Origin: Deltaproteobacteria bacterium
GTDB taxonomy: Bacteria; Desulfobacterota_B; Binatia; UBA9968
Direction: 5' to 3'
Assembly: GCA_005879255.1 (NCBI GenBank)
Contig: VBKY01000019.1
Span: 1 to 26,979, forward strand
DNA: 26,979 bases
The notes beneath the pieces were generated by a model. It was not told the origin of the DNA and ran no database searches. It was given only the letters and a program-made list of their open reading frames with translations. The translations under genes and the position numbers were made by a program. This document shows positions 14,629 to 21,866 of this stretch, piece by piece (position 1 is the first letter of the stretch; every line of letters begins with the position of its first letter).

Positions 14629-15633
14629 ATGATTCGCCAATTGGCCATTGCGTTAATGGCTAACATTTTCGTTTCGTTCACCGCTATCGCTCAGGACGCC
14701 AAACTGATCGATGCGGCGAAGAAAGAAACGGGTCCGATCGTCGCCTACGGCTCCCTCGAATCGAACACGGTCGAGCCGATCGTTGACGCCTTCAAAAAGA
14801 AAACCGGCCTGACCGTGGAATACTGGCGTGCCTCGGCGACCAAGGTGATGGACCGTGCGTTGGCGGAACAACGCGCCGGCAAGTCCGTGTTTGACGTGAT
14901 GGTCAACAACAGCGGCGCCATTCACATCATGAAAAAAGAGGGCCTGTTCGCTAAATACCTTTCGCCTGCGGCTAAGGCGTTTCCCAAGGAAGTGGTCGAT
15001 CCCGATCTCGGGCCGGTTTACCGTAACACTCCCATCGGCATCGTCTACCACAAAGGACTGATCAGCACGGCTGACGCGCCGCGATCGCTGGAAGATCTGC
15101 TAAATCCCAAGTATCGAGGCAAATTCGTCATGCCCGATCCGACGCAGCACACGACGACGCTGCAGTGGCTGGCGAGCTTGTATAAAATCATGGGCAAGGA
15201 AAAGGCCGACAAATACATTCGCGACCTCGGTGCCACCAAGCCGCTGATGGTGGAATCTTTTGCACCTTCCGCGGAGCGCGTGTCGACGGGCGAAACGCCG
15301 ATCGCGATCAGCTTGATCCGCTACACGGTGACCTACGGCGAAAAAGGCGCGCCGGTGGACTACGTAAGGCTTGGTAAGATGCTCAGTACCGGGCAGTACC
15401 TTGCGCTGGGCAATAAGGCGACGCGGCCGAGCGGCGGCAAAGCGTTCATCGATTTCTTTCTCGGCGACGAAAGCATGCGAATCCTCGCCAAAATGGGCGA
15501 GTTCGTCAATCGAAAAGGAATTCATCCTCCGCTCCCCGGCGCCGACAAAATCCAAGCGGTTGAGATGGACGATTTCGACGCTAATGAATTCAAAGAAAAG
15601 ACTCAGGAGTTTCAGAAAATATTTTTGAAATAG
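14629..15633 (+). CDS. Fe3+-type ABC transporter substrate-binding protein
   Basis: A 334-residue periplasmic protein of the iron(III)/spermidine type 2 fold. The signal peptide is short (MIRQLAIALMANIFVSFTAI, cleavage near AIAQ). The mature chain opens with the family pattern KLIDAAKKETGPIVAYGSLE, then VEPIVDAFKKKTGLTVEYWR, FDVMVNNSGAIHIMKKEG, and later NTPIGIVYHKGLI and LLNPKYRGKFVMPDP. Despite the family name, many members bind phosphonates, thiamine or other organic ligands; the iron-binding tyrosine pair of true FbpA proteins is not evident. I chose ATG 14629 because GAGGAA lies eight bases upstream and a signal peptide begins there, although the frame stays open far upstream over the amidohydrolase gene. 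The RidA gene begins 12 bases downstream, suggesting co-transcription. Confidence 0.87.
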   Translation: MIRQLAIALMANIFVSFTAIAQDAKLIDAAKKETGPIVAYGSLESNTVEPIVDAFKKKTGLTVEYWRASATKVMDRALAEQRAGKSVFDVMVNNSGAIHIMKKEGLFAKYLSPAAKAFPKEVVDPDLGPVYRNTPIGIVYHKGLISTADAPRSLEDLLNPKYRGKFVMPDPTQHTTTLQWLASLYKIMGKEKADKYIRDLGATKPLMVESFAPSAERVSTGETPIAISLIRYTVTYGEKGAPVDYVRLGKMLSTGQYLALGNKATRPSGGKAFIDFFLGDESMRILAKMGEFVNRKGIHPPLPGADKIQAVEMDDFDANEFKEKTQEFQKIFLK

Positions 15634-15645
15634 GGAGGCACCCCT

Positions 15646-16041
15646 ATGGCGAACCGAGAATACTTCAAAGGCGACGCGCGCCAGCGCGAGCGCGCCTACT
15701 CACCCGCGGTAAAGACAACCGGCGGCACCGCGATCTACCTGGCCGGGCATACGGGTTACCAGGACGAAAAAGGAGATCCATATCCGGGCGACTTCGATGG
15801 GCAAGTGCGCCTCGCATTCGAACGCATGCGCAAAACCCTCGAAACTGCCGGCGGCAAGCTTGACGATATCGTCACCATGACGGTCTTTATTACCGACATG
15901 GCCAACGGCACGCGGTTCACTCAGCTACGCAAGGAATTTTTCCAAGATGGTTGCTATCCCGCCAGCGCGCTCATCGGCATCAAGGAACTCGCGCGGCCGG
16001 AAATGTTGATCGAGATTCAGGCAATCGCTGTGGTAGATTGA
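15646..16041 (+). CDS. RidA/YjgF/UK114-family protein
   Basis: RidA enzymes hydrolyse reactive imines and enamines released by PLP enzymes; other subfamilies serve in catabolic pathways with unknown substrates. This 131-residue protein shows the family layout: AYSPAVKTTGGTAIYLAGHT at the start, QVRLAFERMRKTLETAGGKL and DIVTMTVFITDM in the middle, and the closing LIEIQAIAVVD. In true RidA the conserved arginine that anchors the substrate carboxylate follows a Pro-Ala pair; here the stretch reads PASALIGIKEL, so that arginine is absent. It therefore belongs to a non-RidA Rid subfamily and may not be an imine deaminase. GGGAGG lies eight bases before the ATG. It sits 12 bases after the binding-protein gene. 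Confidence 0.9.
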   Translation: MANREYFKGDARQRERAYSPAVKTTGGTAIYLAGHTGYQDEKGDPYPGDFDGQVRLAFERMRKTLETAGGKLDDIVTMTVFITDMANGTRFTQLRKEFFQDGCYPASALIGIKELARPEMLIEIQAIAVVD

Positions 16042-16061
16042 TGAAAGGGATTGGTCCGCGT

Positions 16062-16195
16062 GAGAATTGAAATGAGAACCTCCTGTATCCCTCTGTCATT
16101 TCGACCGGAGGGAGAAATCTTTCCTAGATGCTCAAGGAGTCGGCCCGGAGCGTAGTCGAAGGTTCGGGATGAAAATGGTTCAAAGAATTACGAAC
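16062..16195. repeat. Partial dispersed intergenic repeat (TCATTTCGACCGGAGGGAG)
   Basis: The gap between the RidA and VOC genes contains CTGTCATTTCGACCGGAGGG followed by AGAAATCTTTC and later GGAGCGTAGTCGAAGGTTC, both widespread intergenic phrases in many bacterial genomes. No gene is apparent. I have no second copy in this window. Confidence 0.35.
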
Positions 16196-16219
16196 AGTCT
16201 ATGTGATAGGAGGTAAATT

Positions 16220-16588
16220 ATGAAATCCCCATTCAAAGTCACCGGTATCGATCACGTGGTCTTTCACATCAAAGACCTCGCGCGTGCGAAAAAATTCTAT
16301 ATCGATTTCTTAGGCATGGAGATCGACCATGAAAGCTCCTGGCAATGCTTCCTCAAATGCGGCAACCAAGGCGTCGCCCTATTCGAAGTCGACGACGGCG
16401 AAGATGTCCACGGCGGCAGCGAAGTCAATCACATGGCTCTGCGCTTGGCTGCCGGCGATTACGCGCGCGTCAAAGCGACGTTAGAAAATGCCGGCATCAA
16501 AGTTCACGGCCGCAAAAACGACCCGCATTGTATCTACTTCAACGATCCCGACGGCCATCAGTTACAACTTTTGATGCCGAATGAATAA
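16220..16588 (+). CDS. VOC-family (glyoxalase/dioxygenase fold) protein
   Basis: A 122-residue protein with the two beta-alpha-beta-beta-beta modules of the vicinal-oxygen-chelate fold. The first begins KVTGIDHVVFHIKDLARAKK with FYIDFLGMEI; the second has EVNHMALRL and finishes FNDPDGHQLQLLMPN. Candidate metal ligands are H12 in the first strand, H71 in EVNHMAL and the acidic residue usually found in the last strand; here that position reads Q-L-Q-L, so one ligand may be missing. Such proteins include glyoxalases, fosfomycin-resistance enzymes, extradiol dioxygenases and epimerases, and the sequence does not tell them apart. AGGAGG lies six bases before the ATG. It is the last gene of the catabolic-looking run beginning with the amidohydrolase. 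Confidence 0.87.
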   Translation: MKSPFKVTGIDHVVFHIKDLARAKKFYIDFLGMEIDHESSWQCFLKCGNQGVALFEVDDGEDVHGGSEVNHMALRLAAGDYARVKATLENAGIKVHGRKNDPHCIYFNDPDGHQLQLLMPNE

Positions 16589-16602
16589 CCGCACCGTGCG
16601 GT
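16588..16602. terminator. Short hairpin after the VOC gene
   Basis: ACCGCACCGTGCGGT starts on the last base of the stop codon and forms a six-base stem with a CCG loop. No T-run follows, so intrinsic termination is doubtful. Confidence 0.25.
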
Positions 16603-16644
16603 CAAGCAGCCGAATCCTGCGGCGGCTACTCAATCGTTCCGGAC

Positions 16645-16905
16645 TTGAGATGGGATTGCGAAGAGCTGTTCAAACGGATCGTTGCGACTTGTCCGTCCTT
16701 TCCGCCGCAGGTCGCTGAACACCTCGCCGATAACGGCGAACTACTTGTTTATCTCCTTGTTACAGATGTAAGGCGATTCGTCGAACGCTTTTTCACCGGC
16801 AGCACCAATCTCATTGTCGGCCCGTGAGATGAGACGGAGACGCGAGCGGTGCTGGCTGTGCTCGGCGAAGCCCTACCAGTGGCGACGGTCACCCCCCTTT
16901 TAATA
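16645..16905 (+). pseudogene. Remnant of a small soluble protein gene, interrupted by TGA
   Basis: The reading frame encodes EELFKRIVATCPSFPPQVAE followed by HLADNGELLVYLLVTDVRRF, then a TGA at 16825-16827, then, in the same frame, DETETRAVLAVLGEALPVA before it dissolves into AT-rich sequence. The '.EHL.DN.GELL.HL...D..R' pattern and the charged amphipathic helix after the stop resemble small uncharacterised proteins seen in many bacteria. There is no good start codon (a TTG at 16645 is the best) and no ribosome binding site. I judge it a decayed gene whose 3' end was lost where the AT-rich promoter region begins. Confidence 0.4.
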
Positions 16906-16970
16906 TTATTCAGTCCAGATTGAATTTTATTGACATTCATTTTATTTAGTTGTATCTTAATATTGTTGAG
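16900..16970 (+). repeat. Two 14-bp direct repeats flanking the promoter, candidate operators
   Basis: TTAATATTATTCAG (16900-16913) and TTAATATTGTTGAG (16957-16970) match at 12 of 14 positions. One lies upstream of the -35 box and the other overlaps the -10 box and start region. The neighbouring gene encodes an HTH protein, so autoregulation through these sites is plausible. Confidence 0.4.
16930..16958 (+). promoter_or_regulatory. Sigma-70-type promoter for the HTH/membrane gene pair
   Basis: TTGACA (16930-16935) and TATCTT (16953-16958) are separated by 17 bases within a markedly AT-rich patch. This is the best promoter match I see in the window. It lies about 80 bases before the DUF2089-type gene. 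Confidence 0.55.
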
Positions 16971-17035
16971 GCGAGTTGTTTGCTTGGTGACACATTTCTT
17001 GTGGCGCCACACGCGCCTCAAGAGGGTATAGAGAT

Positions 17036-17353
17036 TTGCGGGTAGGTGACAATCTCCCAGCTTGGCTCGAGTGCCTAGAAGACGAGGACCTCCAGTTCCT
17101 AAAGCGCTTCCTGTTGTCTTCCGGCTCGCTCAAGGCGCTGGCCGACGAGTACGGTATTTCGTACCCGACGGTGCGGGGGCGCTTGGATCGGCTGATCGCC
17201 AAAGTCGGTGCCGCAGAAGATCCGAAGATAAGCGACCCTTTCCAGCGTAGGCTCCGTGTTTTGGTGGCCGACGCTCAAGTCTCGCCAACTGTGGCCAAGG
17301 AGTTGCTAGAGGCCTATCGCGCATCGATGAAGGGAGGAAAGAACAGTGACTGA
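17036..17353 (+). CDS. DUF2089-type helix-turn-helix protein
   Basis: A 105-residue protein that matches the DUF2089 pattern: LPAWLECLEDEDLQFLKRFL, then the helix-turn-helix SGSLKALADEYGISYPTVRG followed by RLDRLIAKV. The zinc-ribbon seen at the N-terminus of some members is absent. The fold suggests DNA binding like a sigma-factor region 4 or MerR/ArsR recognition helix. The start is a TTG with AGAGGG some ten bases upstream. A promoter with flanking direct repeats lies ahead, and the GTG of the next gene overlaps the stop (GTGACTGA), so the two are translated together. I infer a small transcription regulator whose activity may be tied to the membrane protein, in the manner of a regulator and anti-regulator pair; this is not shown. 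Confidence 0.8.
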   Translation: MRVGDNLPAWLECLEDEDLQFLKRFLLSSGSLKALADEYGISYPTVRGRLDRLIAKVGAAEDPKISDPFQRRLRVLVADAQVSPTVAKELLEAYRASMKGGKNSD

Positions 17354-17684
17354 GCCGTGGTTCGATCCAAACCTCTACGCGTGGATACCGGGCACCGCCC
17401 TCGGCGTCACCGGGGGTATACTCGGGTCATTAGGCGGCATGCTGGCGCCGCGCGGGAGAGCAAGAGGACTAGTTCTCGGGCTCTACGGACTGGTGTTGTG
17501 CGTGACGACTGTTCTGCTGGCGGCTGGCCTGTTCGCGCTTTATGCGGGGCAGCCATACGGTGTTTGGTATGGGCTGATGTTGCCCGGATTATTGGGGACG
17601 GTCGTGTTCGGCACGCTACTGCCGGTGATACTTAAGCGGTACCGTGAGGCGGAAGAGCGCCGACTAACTGCCCATGACATATAA
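17346..17684 (+). CDS. Small three-helix membrane protein paired with the HTH gene
   Basis: A 112-residue protein with three hydrophobic helices (about 15-36, 43-66 and 74-95), a short outer N-terminus rich in Trp and Pro (EPWFDPNLYAWIPGTALG), a Gly-rich first helix with GGILGSLGGMLAPRGRARG, and a charged C-terminal tail (KRYREAEERRL). The GTG start overlaps the stop of the HTH gene by eight bases, which supports coupling. Membrane proteins with this Gly-rich start and the phrase GQPYGVWYGLMLPGLLG recur next to DUF2089-type genes in other genomes, from memory; I assign no function. It may sequester or sense for the HTH protein. Confidence 0.75.
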   Translation: MTEPWFDPNLYAWIPGTALGVTGGILGSLGGMLAPRGRARGLVLGLYGLVLCVTTVLLAAGLFALYAGQPYGVWYGLMLPGLLGTVVFGTLLPVILKRYREAEERRLTAHDI

Positions 17685-17749
17685 GTGCCACTCCGAAGGG
17701 CAATAATAATCCTTCAGATACTATGATCTCTATGCTGGATAGTGCGTAA

Positions 17750-19498
17750 ATGAGCCAACGGTCCGATGCCCTCACGGTCGCCCTCACTGGACAGCTGTCC
17801 TTCATTTTAATTGTCTCCGCCGTTCTGGCGCTCGCCGCGTCATTTCTGCTCTTGCACTTTTACCGACGCGCGGTGGTCAAATCGATGCGCCGCCGGAGCC
17901 GGAGCGAAATCCTTGAGCCCAAGGGATTTTTGCCCCAGGAATCGGAACACAAACCGAATGACGCCCCGCTGAATTTCAGTTTTGTTACGCGCGCGGCAGC
18001 GCGAGCGAGTCGCGACGCCGCCGCGCTTTATCGCAGCGCGAATCGGCGCCGATGGCTCATCGCTTTTGTGCACACCGTTGCGGGCTGTTGTTTCGCGGCG
18101 GCGATGACCGCGGCGTTTTTGTCGGCTGGAAAATTATCCTTCTCCCCTTCCCGTTTCATGTTTCTTACATGGGTCAATGCCTGGCCGGTCCTGATGGCCA
18201 TTGACCTTGCCATTGGACTTTCCCGCCGCGGCAAACTAGTCGAGGCACTGGTTTATTTCCTGATTGGCAGCGTCATCGGAACCATCGTGTTGGCCAAAAA
18301 CCCTGGGCTGCCGGTTGGCCAGTTGCTGTATCTCTGGCTCGAATTCAACGCCGTGCCGACCATTTTGCTGCTGATCTTTCTCAATCGTCGCATTCGCGCT
18401 TTGGGTCCGCTGGTTTTGGTTTTTATGATTCTGGGCGTCACCGGCGCAAGTTTCGTGGTCACCCTCGCCGGTAAAAATCTGAAGCTACTGAAAGCGGTCA
18501 GCGATTTCAGTCATTCGATCGGGCTGGGCGCGTTCGGCACCATGGTCGCGCTACATTTGATCGGTTTCGCCGCTTTCGCCATCATCGGTTGGCTCGTTCT
18601 GGGATTGCTGCGCAGCCTTTATGAAAAAAAATGCGTCAGCGAACAGTCGATCATCGTCGATGCTATGTGGTTGCTCTTCGGCATTGTTAATTCCATCGGC
18701 CTGGTATTCGAAGGCCGCTTATGGATCTTCAGCGGCCTGGCCGCTTTTACACTCTACAAACTGGTCGCGGCCGGCTTGTTTCGCGCGCTAGGAATTGCCC
18801 GGCGCGCGAAATCGAACGGCCACCGGCTGCTGCTTCTCCGTGTCTTCGCTCTCGGCAAGCGCAGCGAAAATCTCTACGACACCCTCGGCAAATCCTGGCG
18901 CACGGTCGGCAGCATGCAGATGATCGCCGGGCCCGATCTGGCAACGTCGACGATCGAGCCCCATGAATTCCTCGACTTCGTGACCGGAAAACTAGACCGC
19001 CGCTTCATCGACTCCGGGCGCACTCTCGACCTGCGGATCGGTCAAATGGACTTGGAACCCGACGGAGAAGGACAATTTCGCGTGACGGAATTTTTCTGCC
19101 ACGACGATACTTGGAAGCTTACCTTGGCCCGGCTCGCCGATGAAAGCGATGCAGTCTTGATGGATCTACGGGGCTTTTCACAGCAGAACGCCGGCCGTGT
19201 TTTCGAAATCAATGAGATCTTCAACCTCGTCCCGCTACGGCACATAGTCTTAGTCGTCGACGAGACCACCGATCAGTCGTTTATGCGACAGACGATGCAA
19301 CATGCCTGGCGGCGGCTAAGAGAACTCTCGCCCAATCGGCGGCCCGGCGCCGGACAGGTTTCTCTGGTGCAGTTCACACACAGCGATGGGATTCGTGATT
19401 TACTCCTCTCCGTCTGCGGCGCCGCAACTGCAAAGCCCGAGCAAGCTGGAGTAGAGCCATTAACACCCGAGAGCGATGATCGACCGTTTTCATGGTGA
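17750..19498 (+). CDS. Nine-helix membrane protein with a soluble Rossmann/TIR-like C-terminal domain
   Basis: A 582-residue protein of unknown function. One helix (about 15-37) is followed by a basic cytoplasmic loop (about 38-100) and then about eight helices between residues 102 and 345. Residues 358-560 form a soluble domain that begins with a strand and helix (LLLLRVFALGKRSENLYDTL), contains MIAGPDLATSTIEPHEFLDF and VTEFFCHDDTWKLTL, then the strand-loop SDAVLMDLRGFSQQNAGRVF with EINEI, then HIVLVVDETTD. The alternation of hydrophobic strands and helices is that of a Rossmann-like or TIR-like domain, but I see no firm TIR catalytic glutamate. Only a poor ribosome binding site precedes the ATG. 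It stands between the HTH pair and a convergent lyase gene, with no partner to suggest a role. Confidence 0.65.
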   Translation: MSQRSDALTVALTGQLSFILIVSAVLALAASFLLLHFYRRAVVKSMRRRSRSEILEPKGFLPQESEHKPNDAPLNFSFVTRAAARASRDAAALYRSANRRRWLIAFVHTVAGCCFAAAMTAAFLSAGKLSFSPSRFMFLTWVNAWPVLMAIDLAIGLSRRGKLVEALVYFLIGSVIGTIVLAKNPGLPVGQLLYLWLEFNAVPTILLLIFLNRRIRALGPLVLVFMILGVTGASFVVTLAGKNLKLLKAVSDFSHSIGLGAFGTMVALHLIGFAAFAIIGWLVLGLLRSLYEKKCVSEQSIIVDAMWLLFGIVNSIGLVFEGRLWIFSGLAAFTLYKLVAAGLFRALGIARRAKSNGHRLLLLRVFALGKRSENLYDTLGKSWRTVGSMQMIAGPDLATSTIEPHEFLDFVTGKLDRRFIDSGRTLDLRIGQMDLEPDGEGQFRVTEFFCHDDTWKLTLARLADESDAVLMDLRGFSQQNAGRVFEINEIFNLVPLRHIVLVVDETTDQSFMRQTMQHAWRRLRELSPNRRPGAGQVSLVQFTHSDGIRDLLLSVCGAATAKPEQAGVEPLTPESDDRPFSW

Positions 19499-19535
19499 CC
19501 TTTTCGCTATGCTACATCCATGCTACTAACTGCTC

Positions 19536-19552
19536 GGTGCGCGGAGCGCACC
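19536..19552. repeat. REP-like GGTGCGC/GCGCACC hairpin in a convergent gap
   Basis: GGTGCGC-GGA-GCGCACC is a perfect seven-base stem with a three-base loop, followed by CTACAAAAACC. The form 'GGTGCGC..GCGCACCCTAC' is a common dispersed bacterial repeat. It lies between the 3' ends of convergent genes, where it could help end transcription from both sides. Confidence 0.5.
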
Positions 19553-19579
19553 CTACAAAAACCTTCGTGTGCTTCATGC

Positions 19580-19591
19580 CTTCGTGGTGAA
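19580..19591 (-). repeat. TTCACCACGAAG dispersed 12-mer, copy 3 (inverted)
   Basis: CTTCGTGGTGAA is the exact reverse complement of the 12-mer at 8438 and 14529. It is preceded by CCTTCGTGTGCTTCATGC, an internal near-repeat of the same phrase. It lies in the convergent gap after the nine-helix membrane protein. Confidence 0.5.
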
Positions 19592-19656
19592 GTATTATTC
19601 TCCTTTGGCTCCAGCTCTGCTAGGTCGAGACGCCAATTCCTCGGTGCGCCGATCAG

Positions 19657-20607
19657 CTAGTGCCGATCGTGGCCGAAGGTCCCTTTGTAGTCGCGCTGTA
19701 AGTCTTTAGGAATAAACTCATCCTCGATCCGAAGAATTTTCTCAGCCGGAAGAAGCGGGTCGTGGGTGCGCGGCACCATACCCCACTTGCTCGCTTCCGC
19801 TTTCTTGTTCCACTCTTCGAGCACCACCGGGCCGCGCTCTTTGAACTCGTGTAATAGCTCCCATGTCGCTTGCAATCCGTTAGCGGTGGTCAGGCTCGGG
19901 TATAACACCGCGGCGGCGCCGAGTTTTTGAAATTCCTCAAAACTCGGCGACGGCCGTGCTCCGTAGTAGGGGGCAATCACCGGCGCCGGAATACGCCGGC
20001 ATGCCAGAGCAATCTCGTTGCGCGTCCGCAAAGTATTCACCCAGATGGCGTCGACGCCTGCTTCGTTGACATAAGCAATGCTGCGCTCGATCGCGTCCTC
20101 AAAGCTGCCGCCCTCGGAGCCGACCGAATCGCAGCGCGCGCAAATCACGAAGTCGGAATCTAGCTCCTTTTTTGCGGCGACCGCGGCTTTGTACTTGCCA
20201 ACGGCCTCCTCGCGCGAGATCAAGCGGCGGCCGGCGTGCGTCCCCGATTTCTTCGGCGCCTCTTGATCTTCGATGTGCAGTCCGGCGGCGCCGGCGCGGA
20301 TGTACGCCTGCACCGTGTGGTAGACGTTCACCGCGTTGCCGTAGCCGGTGTCGGCGTCGGCAAAAATCGGCATCGCGCAAACATTGGTAATGCGCCGCAC
20401 CGACTCGACCATTTCGCTCAGTCCGAGAAGTCCCACGTCGGGGTAGCCGTAAACATAGGCTGCCACTTGCGAGCCCGACATGAAGAAAGCCTGGTAGTCG
20501 AGCACCTCCGACATGCGCGCGTGCAGCGGGCTAAAGCCGCCGGACATGACGAGCAACTCGGGTCGCTTCAACAACTCCTGCAATTTTGTCGTGATTTTAG
20601 TTTGCAT
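19657..20607 (-). CDS. Isocitrate lyase/PEP mutase-superfamily enzyme
   Basis: A 316-residue TIM-barrel protein of the superfamily that includes methylisocitrate lyase, PEP mutase, oxaloacetate decarboxylase and 2,3-dimethylmalate lyase, which make or break C-C or C-P bonds next to a carboxylate with Mg2+. Landmarks are LVMSGGFSPLHARMSEVLDY, the metal site MPIFADADTGYGNAVNVYHT, AGLHIEDQEAPKKSGTHAGR and DFVICARCDSV. In lyases the flexible loop reads KKCGH with a catalytic cysteine; here it is KKSGTH, so the cysteine is a serine and one residue is inserted, which argues against a standard methylisocitrate lyase. The start at 20607 fits the family length. The gene is divergent from a binding-protein gene, suggesting a shared control region. 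Confidence 0.85.
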   Translation of the reverse strand: MQTKITTKLQELLKRPELLVMSGGFSPLHARMSEVLDYQAFFMSGSQVAAYVYGYPDVGLLGLSEMVESVRRITNVCAMPIFADADTGYGNAVNVYHTVQAYIRAGAAGLHIEDQEAPKKSGTHAGRRLISREEAVGKYKAAVAAKKELDSDFVICARCDSVGSEGGSFEDAIERSIAYVNEAGVDAIWVNTLRTRNEIALACRRIPAPVIAPYYGARPSPSFEEFQKLGAAAVLYPSLTTANGLQATWELLHEFKERGPVVLEEWNKKAEASKWGMVPRTHDPLLPAEKILRIEDEFIPKDLQRDYKGTFGHDRH

Positions 20608-20791
20608 AGGGAAACTTCCATATCACAACCGCGGACAAGTGAAAATCCGAGCTTTAAAACGATTCCAGGGGCAGCGAGTTTCATGCTTTCGATTTACCTT
20701 CACAGGACGCTTGACGGCGCACTCGCGGCGCAATAACTTGCTCCGTCAAAGAACGCGCGATCTCTTCGCGCAGCCCGCAAGGAGACACACG

Positions 20792-21793
20792 ATGTCTTAC
20801 AAGCGAACCAGTCGTGTCATGCTTCTCTTCACCCGAGCGGCCACGATCACGCTGTTACTTTCTTTGCCCGGCGTATCGATTGCCGCGGATAGAATTAGGA
20901 TCAGCTACAGCTCCCCCGGCCCCCAGCATGGGCTGCTCTGGATCGGCGACACTACCGGCATACTGAAAAAAAATAATTTGGACGGCGAAATTATCTACAT
21001 GCCCGGCAATATTTCGGCACCGTCCCTGATGTCGGGCGAGATTCAGTTTGACCAGATGACTGGCGCGCTCATGTCGCCCATTCGTTTGCAAGGCAGCGAT
21101 CCCGTCATGCTCGTGAGCGTGCAAGAGCTGCTTGACGAGCGGCTGGTGGTGCGGCCCAACATCAAAACCCCCGAGGAACTCAAAGGTAAGCGGATCGCCA
21201 TCTCACGTTTCGGTGCGGCGTCGCACATGCGCGTGCTCAACATGTTGCCGCGCTACGGCCTCAGTGAAAAAGACGTAACCTTCTTGCAAATCGGCGACAC
21301 GCCCGCGCGCGTCATTGCTCTAACCGGCAATTCTGTGGACGCCTCAAGTTTCACGCCGCCAGACCATCTGGCGGCGGTGCAAGCCGGCATGAAAGTCTTG
21401 CTGAACATGGCGGAGCTGAATATTTACTATCAGGGGACCGGACTGGTATCGACGCAGCGCTATATCTCAAAGAACCGTGACATCGTCAGGCGAATGGTGA
21501 AAAGCTACGTCGATGCGATCCACGTCGTCCGGACTAATCCGGAGCTTTCGAAACGCGCGTTTGTGAAGTATCGGAAGGCCAAAGATGAAAAGCTGCTAGA
21601 GGATGCCTATCAAACTCTCCGTGAGACGGTGAAGCTTAAACCCTATCCCAATCCGGAAAGCTTCAAAACGATTTTCAAAGATGTCAGCGATCGCATACCG
21701 GCGGCCAAGACCGCCAACCCGAAAGACTTCATGGATACGAGCTTTCTCGAAGAACTAGATAAGTCCGGTTATATCGACGGATTGTATCGCTGA
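20792..21793 (+). CDS. ABC transporter substrate-binding protein, NMT1/SsuA-like (second copy)
   Basis: A 333-residue periplasmic binding protein of the same broad class as the one at 11251 but clearly diverged. A long signal peptide (about 1-32) has a basic start and the core ITLLLSLPGVSIA. The mature protein begins RIRISYSSPGPQHGLLWIGD and continues TTGILKKNNLDGEIIYMPG, then LMSGEIQFDQMTGA, IKTPEELKGKRIAISRFG and LTGNSVDASSFTPPD. The C-terminal lobe ends KDFMDTSFLEELDKSGYIDG. AAGGAG lies seven bases before ATG 20792; the open frame continues upstream without family similarity. No permease or ATPase is nearby. It may serve the divergent lyase's substrate. Confidence 0.87.
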   Translation: MSYKRTSRVMLLFTRAATITLLLSLPGVSIAADRIRISYSSPGPQHGLLWIGDTTGILKKNNLDGEIIYMPGNISAPSLMSGEIQFDQMTGALMSPIRLQGSDPVMLVSVQELLDERLVVRPNIKTPEELKGKRIAISRFGAASHMRVLNMLPRYGLSEKDVTFLQIGDTPARVIALTGNSVDASSFTPPDHLAAVQAGMKVLLNMAELNIYYQGTGLVSTQRYISKNRDIVRRMVKSYVDAIHVVRTNPELSKRAFVKYRKAKDEKLLEDAYQTLRETVKLKPYPNPESFKTIFKDVSDRIPAAKTANPKDFMDTSFLEELDKSGYIDGLYR

Positions 21794-21801
21794 ATAAAAC
21801 A

Positions 21802-21826
21802 GCGGCGAGGATAATTTCCTTGCCGC
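21802..21826 (-). terminator. Rho-independent terminator between convergent binding-protein genes
   Basis: GCGGCGAGGA and TCCTTGCCGC form a ten-base stem with one G-T pair and a five-base loop. On the minus strand the hairpin is followed by TGTTTTATT, a U-rich tail, so it suits the TctC gene best; it may also stop plus-strand transcription. Confidence 0.6.
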
Positions 21827-21866
21827 GGTTAATCCGGCGCAGCGACCGAATTCCTGCAATGCCGCG

